Shown here in pieces: positions 59,155 to 64,000 of a stretch of 64,000 bases of DNA. A program made the position numbers and the translations under genes. The notes beneath the pieces are model-generated. The model saw only the letters and a program-made list of their open reading frames with translations, did no database searches and was not told the origin of the DNA. This DNA comes from Sisyra terminalis. Taxonomy: Eukaryota > Arthropoda > Insecta > Neuroptera > Sisyridae. Where the stretch lies: the NCBI GenBank assembly GCA_958496175.1, contig OY292275.1, positions 44,903,701 to 44,967,700 on the forward strand. The letters are read 5' to 3'. The first letter of the stretch is position 1, and each line of letters starts with the position of its first letter.

Positions 59155-59526
59155 TGTCACGGACCTAGAACAATCGAAAGCTCAAACAGTGAGATTGAAG
59201 AGAGGCGGAAGACTTTTCCAGAACATTCTGATTGAGCTTCTAATGTGGGGTAGAAAGAGATAGAAATCATTCGAATCTACGAGAAGTACCTGGAACAGTA
59301 TGGAACTTTCTAGACACGGCAAATAGATATGTTAATAAGGCGATTAACTATTGCCAGTTACAGTTACGAATACTTAACAGTTGCAAATTAGTTAACAATT
59401 AAGATCAGTACAAGTTCGAAATAAATCACGACAAAAGTGTGTGTTAAAATAAATGGTCTTATTGTTTTATGTTCAGAAATAAATCCTAACGAAGCCGTCA
59501 ATATAAATAACCGTAAAAGCGTAACA
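59155..59526 (+). mobile_element. solo LTR, 372 bp
   Basis: It starts TGTCACGGACCTAG and ends AAAAGCGTAACA, the TG...CA boundaries of a long terminal repeat. ATAT is duplicated on both sides (59151-59154, 59527-59530). AATAAA signals occur at 59420 and further on in this orientation. No second LTR or internal gag/pol is nearby, so it is a recombination remnant. The 4-bp duplication and TGT...ACA ends suit a Ty3/gypsy-type element. Confidence 0.8.
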
Positions 59527-59530
59527 ATAT

Positions 59531-60165
59531 TGTAAATGAAATAACTTAAAATCAAATATAACTTTTACGGCACATCTTAATATGTATCCTTAACGATTAT
59601 ATAAACTATTTTCTGGAATATGCATAACTAATTAATGCCCAATGACATTCGGAACAATGAGTTATGTATACACACACAATTTTATCTAATTGGTAAAACC
59701 TTTTTTGAGGTACAAGAAGAATAAAACGAATATTTATTCATAGATTGGATCAAAATTGAAATATACAGACCAAATATAGAAATTTATTTTTCATACTGTA
59801 CATGAAAGCCAGTAAATTATGAAATCCACGAATTTAAACGTTAAATTTTAAGTTGACCAAATTTTTATTTTCTTGGTTAATTTATTTAACAATCCTTCAG
59901 ATTGTGATTAGGTGGGACGTTGATGGTCTGAAAATTATTCATTAAAATCAACAAAATGACTTTTGTGCAAAGTAATTTGATTAAAAGTAAATTAATTACC
60001 GGAAAATTGTTAATGAAAGTTGTTGAATGGTTCAATTTAAAACAAACGAGGACTTTTTGTTGAGTTTTTCGTAAAGTTTTTTTTTTTCACTTTATATTTT
60101 CCAAATAATTTTTCTAAAGAAATAAAAGCAAATTTGAAAGAAGTTAATGAAAAAGAATAAACATT
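59531..60165. other. spacer, nothing firm
   Basis: AT-rich. The segment from about 59970 may be a further, very decayed unit of the array that follows. Confidence 0.28.
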
Positions 60166-60750
60166 GTGATTTTATTTCAAATTTATGCAACTTGTCAAGC
60201 GAAAGAATTAAATTTTAACATTAGGGAGCTTTCAGCGGAAAGTTTTACCCTCAAAAGTGTCAGTTTTCGTTGATATTGATTTTCTTAGAGAAAAGATTTT
60301 TTTTCCTTATTTTACATAAAATAATATTATATGGAAAATTTAGCGAAATGAATTATTGTTGTGATTTCGTTTTTAATTTATGCAAATTTGTCATATAAGA
60401 GAACGAAATTATTACGTTTTTCAATTAGAGCATGGGATTTTTTATGTGGCCTTAATGACGTGGAGTTTGTGCGGGAAAAATATGCTTTTTGTCGGTATTG
60501 ATTTTTATAGAGAAAAAAAAATAGGTAGGCATTTGGTTTTTGTAGAAGAAAAGTGTGATTTTATTTTAAAATCGTGCGAGTTTGTCAAGTGAAACTGTTT
60601 GAAAATGAGAGGGTTCAGGGGAAAGATTTAGGGGTAGTTTTCTTTCATATTTTATTGATTTTTCTAGTGGCGAGAGTGTGATGCTTTAGTGAAAATGAAT
60701 TTTTATGAAATTAATGAAAGGAAAAAAATAATAATTGTGTGAAATAAAAT
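60166..60750 (+). repeat. degenerate tandem array, three units of about 195 bp
   Basis: Units start GTGATTTTATTTCAAATTTA (60166), GTGATTTCGTTTTTAATTTA (60361) and GTGATTTTATTTTAAAATCG (60555), a spacing of 195 and 194. Each continues with a TGCAA/TGCGA word, TTGTCA and A/G-rich sequence, then TATTGATTTT about 110-120 bases in, then an A-rich end. Units 1 and 2 carry the word at ATGCAAC and ATGCAAAT. The divergence is high, so the array is old or the similarity is constrained to a few blocks. Confidence 0.5.
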
Positions 60751-60764
60751 TAATAAGTACTGTT

Positions 60765-61040
60765 AGTTAGTATCGCTGACAAGTTGACAAGTTTCGTGAC
60801 TCGTATCGTTCGCTCGTCTCGCTTGAATTTCCCGATTTTCCATGGTGGCATCTCACTTGCGCCTCTTTTGCCTTTGTGTGCTTTTGAGGAAATGCAACGA
60901 ACAGCCATTGTTATATTGTGATGGCGCTCCTCTGACCCGCCTATGCCGGCTTATCATCCCTCAAACAGAAACTTCCCTTACCTGTGCGATCGATGCCTAC
61001 AACCATTTTCATTGCTACAGTCAACATTCTATTTCCATTA
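60765..61040. other. GC-richer island
   Basis: The composition is clearly less AT-rich from about 60770 to 61020, with CG dinucleotides (CGTATCGTTCGCTCG). A plus-strand ATG frame (60842-61048, 68 codons) spans it. On the minus strand ATCGCACAG|GTAAGGG is a strong splice-donor match (60983-60998). This could be the end of a small exon on the minus strand. There is no identifiable product. Confidence 0.28.
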
Positions 61041-63634
61041 GGTTGTGAAAGAAACATTTATGAAAACACTTGTACGGTTCATACCGTATTCAATTTTCTC
61101 TTTCAATCGTTTATCAAAAAAGAATACCTCACTGCATTGAATGAATAATAATTTTATTGCTACCCCCGAGAAAAAAATCAATGCTAAAGTAACTTTTTCC
61201 TCATATCACCCACAAATTACATACCCCAAATGATTAATTCATTTTCTTAATGGTTCAAGTTACTTAAACGAACAAAAAACCATGCGACACAATATGTCAA
61301 TTACAGAGTTTTCCACGAAAAAAATGCCGAACCTACAATTTGTCTTAAGCCGTCATAACTTCAAGTTCCATATATCCACAAGTTTGTTTCCATTTCTCAA
61401 CAAACATCAAACTACAAAATAATGATAGGGAAAGTATGAGTATAATAAATTTTTAATATCCGACATTCATTTGTTTTACCAAACGTTTTCATTTGTTTTC
61501 AGAGGAAAAAGTAAATAAATATGTTCAGCATAGACTTAATCTAGTAGTCGCTTTGATGTGGTGCATTTTCCAACTAAATTCAAATATGGATTAAGCTTCT
61601 GTGACAAAGCCAGACAATAAGCTTTTTTTCTACCGGAAAAATTCTATCAGACTACTGTATAATTACAGGGTTTGGGGTTCAAATACCGGCACGTGTACGG
61701 TTTTATTTCTTGGCTTGCATGAAAATGTTATTATGTTATTGTTTCAATAAGGGTTAAGGACTGAAGAAAAAAAATCGTATCGTGATCAAATATTGAAACC
61801 CTAAAATTTAGATCCTTCGAAATTTTCAGAAATCTTCATTATTTCAGAAGTATTAAGGATCTAAATTTGGTTAGGAATGATAAAAGAGAACATATTATTG
61901 GAAAATTTTGGTAATTCTTAAGAGCCAAAATGTCAATTATTGTTTTCTTTCATTGATTCTTTTTTAATATCGAAATTTTAGTAAATTCCAATGTTGCATT
62001 AAAAATAAATTTAGTGCCAACTCCAAGGATCTTTTGATAAAAAGTTTTTTCGTTGCGGTTATTTTTATTTTTGTAAAATAAAACTAAAAACCAAGTAAAA
62101 TGAAATTCTATGATTTCAAAATACTTTTCTAATCATTTATCGTTTTACGTAGTCTTAGATATTCTAGAGTCGCACAAAGTCTTAAAAGAGATGAAGCGAT
62201 GTCAAATTACCATTAAACATTGATACGCTTGCTATAACTATATACTTAAACGATACTAACGGAACTTGTTGTATATGATGAGTTTTATATTCCTATTGAG
62301 AATTTTGGTTTGTTTTATTAATCAATGATAAATTCTTTGATGTTTTTTCACCGGCCGCAACTTTAATAAGTTATTAAAAAGCATCCAAGAATGTTCTTTA
62401 TTACCAGTTTGCTTCTTCCTCTTGTGCATTATATGTACTTCCTTTATATATTAAAATTAATACTTCTTTGTTTGTAATTCATCCAATAAAACTTCGGGTA
62501 ATTATTTTGTGTATGGTTTCAAAGCTTTTTGAATTGGTAAAGCGCTTTTTTTTTGTAGCCAAATAATATAAAAAGTAATTATGAGTGGTTTTGGGAGAAA
62601 ACAGAGGCAACAGGAATTACATTGGTAATAAATTGACTATCTGAAATGGTTAATATTATAGAAGGTAAATTAGAAGAACCCCCAATAAATTAAACAGAAG
62701 AATTTGAGTCTTCAAAGTCAACTTATAAAGAAGCAGAAAACTGTAGTCTGTAGCAGATGTTTGAAATTGATCTTATAGAAGTCAATAAAATTAAGAATCC
62801 AATAAGGATTTCAATTTTCTCTGGTTTTTGGCAATAATGAAAAAAGAAAATTTAAAGAATCAAAGTAGCGGCAGGGCAAAGTTTGTTGAAGGAATTAGAT
62901 TTTGGGGTTAGTGTTTTCATATCTCAATAGAGACATTTATCTCCCAGATAAAATTTTATCCGGAAGAGAGACTAAACAAGTGTGTTTCCACCTAAAAATA
63001 GAGGTAAGTGTAGTACTTATGTTACAGATAAATGTGAATCTATTAAATAACAATCATAATGATAAGGTCTATCAATCCATGAGCAAAAATTCTTGTCTTC
63101 ATTTAAAAAAATATATTTAAATCGAAAATTTTTATGCAAACATTTCAATGAATGCTTTTTTCTCTAAGGTTTTGTTTAGCTCACAATTTTTTCTTTGGAA
63201 TTTGTTTTTGATCTTATGCTACTCAATTTTATCAAAACATCAGAAACTAGATTGAGACAGTTATGTAGACTGTGACTCTCGATTTCAATTAAAGTCGCGA
63301 GATCTGCAGTAAAGATCACCAATATTTTTAGCCGTTTGAACACTTTTTTAAGTAGGCAAAAGTTAATGACTTGAACCTGGAAAAATATTTACGCAGAACA
63401 CCTATAAGATCCTACAACCTATTCGGAAATATATGGTCCCCATTCCAAAGAGTTTAGGAAGCTTTGGGTAGGACCAAGAAGAGCTAATTGGTGGCTTACT
63501 ATAAAACTTAATTCTGATATTGAAAAATTAGAAGAAGTATTTCCTTCTAATGCAAAGTTTATTTTTTGAGGAGTTTTAAATGAGTCAAAAACTATAACAA
63601 TTTATATACTAATACTGTTTTTTTTTATCTATAG
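61041..63634. other. AT-rich DNA with a possible SINE tail
   Basis: At 62160-62210 TTCTAGAGTCGCACAAAGTC and then GAAGCGATGTCAAATTA resemble the tail of the SINE family, without its head. Otherwise nothing was recognised. Confidence 0.28.
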
Positions 63635-64000
63635 CAGTGTTTCATAACCTGCGGTGCCCGCAGTACTTTTGATAATAAATTTCGCAAAAAAAAATATTTT
63701 TATAAATTAAAAAACCCAAACATATTGTAACGTGACGTCTCAAAACTGTATTGAGATGGCGTTTATTCGTTCTTTTAATTTCTTTTGGAAATAAATAATC
63801 ACTTTCACACTTAACAATCACTTTTTTATTACACAATTACACTTGTCAAAACAATCACTTAAATGACAATAATCACTTTTAATTCAAATCACACTAATAA
63901 TCGCTTGGTAATCGCTTTGTTGTAACGGAAATTCAAGATGAACTTCGATACAGAACTGTCCCTGGGCTTGAGCTGAGCGACCCAATATTCTAGAATGTAC
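63635..64000 (+). mobile_element. possible hAT-like left terminus running off the window
   Basis: CAGTGTTTCATAACCTGCGG starting at 63635 fits the hAT terminal pattern and general style. A GC word CGGTGCCCGCAG follows. From 63726 TGTAACGTGACGTC could instead begin a different element. The right end is outside the window or unrecognised. Confidence 0.33.

Noticed and set aside
63726..64000. Second LTR beginning TGTAACGTGACGTC
   Set aside because: The start resembles an LTR boundary, but no matching end or duplication is available before the window stops. A hAT-like terminus at 63635 is an alternative reading.

Overview
This window looks like nuclear DNA from an arthropod, most likely an insect. 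It is strongly AT-rich, with many homopolymer runs. It has no operons, no bacterial gene density, and no protein-coding gene that I can identify with confidence. The clearest pointer to the host is a nuclear copy of mitochondrial cox1 (about 22.0-22.3 kb) that reads correctly only with the invertebrate mitochondrial code. The mobile elements also fit an insect: hAT, mariner, pogo, Helitron, a jockey-type LINE and a tRNA-derived SINE.

Layout. 0-10 kb: a Helitron 3' end at the left edge, a hAT element with a SINE nested in it, two copies of a hAT MITE family and one copy of an unnamed dispersed repeat. 10-12 kb: an island of more coding-like DNA with one 160-codon open stretch, unidentified. 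12-20 kb: SINEs, a hAT MITE, a pogo MITE, a possible Penelope-like end with a degenerate hammerhead-like motif, a Helitron and a second coding-like remnant. 21.9-23.4 kb: a SINE interrupted by both a cox1 NUMT and a 1-kb hAT. 25.7-26.8 kb: a second Helitron copy ending in two successive 3' termini. 28-31 kb: a jockey fragment, a SINE and another dispersed repeat. 32.9-33.6 kb: hAT-like termini and palindromic subterminal repeats. 39-44.5 kb: a duplicated 195-bp non-coding segment around a mariner-like transposase fossil (itself split by a hAT MITE), then a 2.2-kb hAT. 46-47.5 kb: a SINE and a small hAT MITE, both with perfect target-site duplications. 51.8-53.9 kb: three inverted-repeat elements in a row, namely a head-to-head mariner, a 225-bp MITE and an 808-bp foldback hAT. 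55.9-59.5 kb: a LINE-like tail with a tandem duplication, a hAT MITE, a hAT-like terminus and a solo LTR. 60-61 kb: degenerate units of about 195 bp, then a GC-richer island.

Between the elements lie stretches with no repeats that I recognise (about 5.5-6.6, 14.8-15.5, 26.9-27.4, 31.0-31.9, 38.3-39.1, 45.0-45.4, 49.1-51.4 and 59.9-61.0 kb). They could be intron or regulatory DNA of a large locus, but nothing seen here proves that.

The element calls rest mainly on termini paired with target-site duplications read directly from the sequence, and on short transposase or reverse-transcriptase motifs. Family names come from general knowledge of those superfamilies, with no database search.
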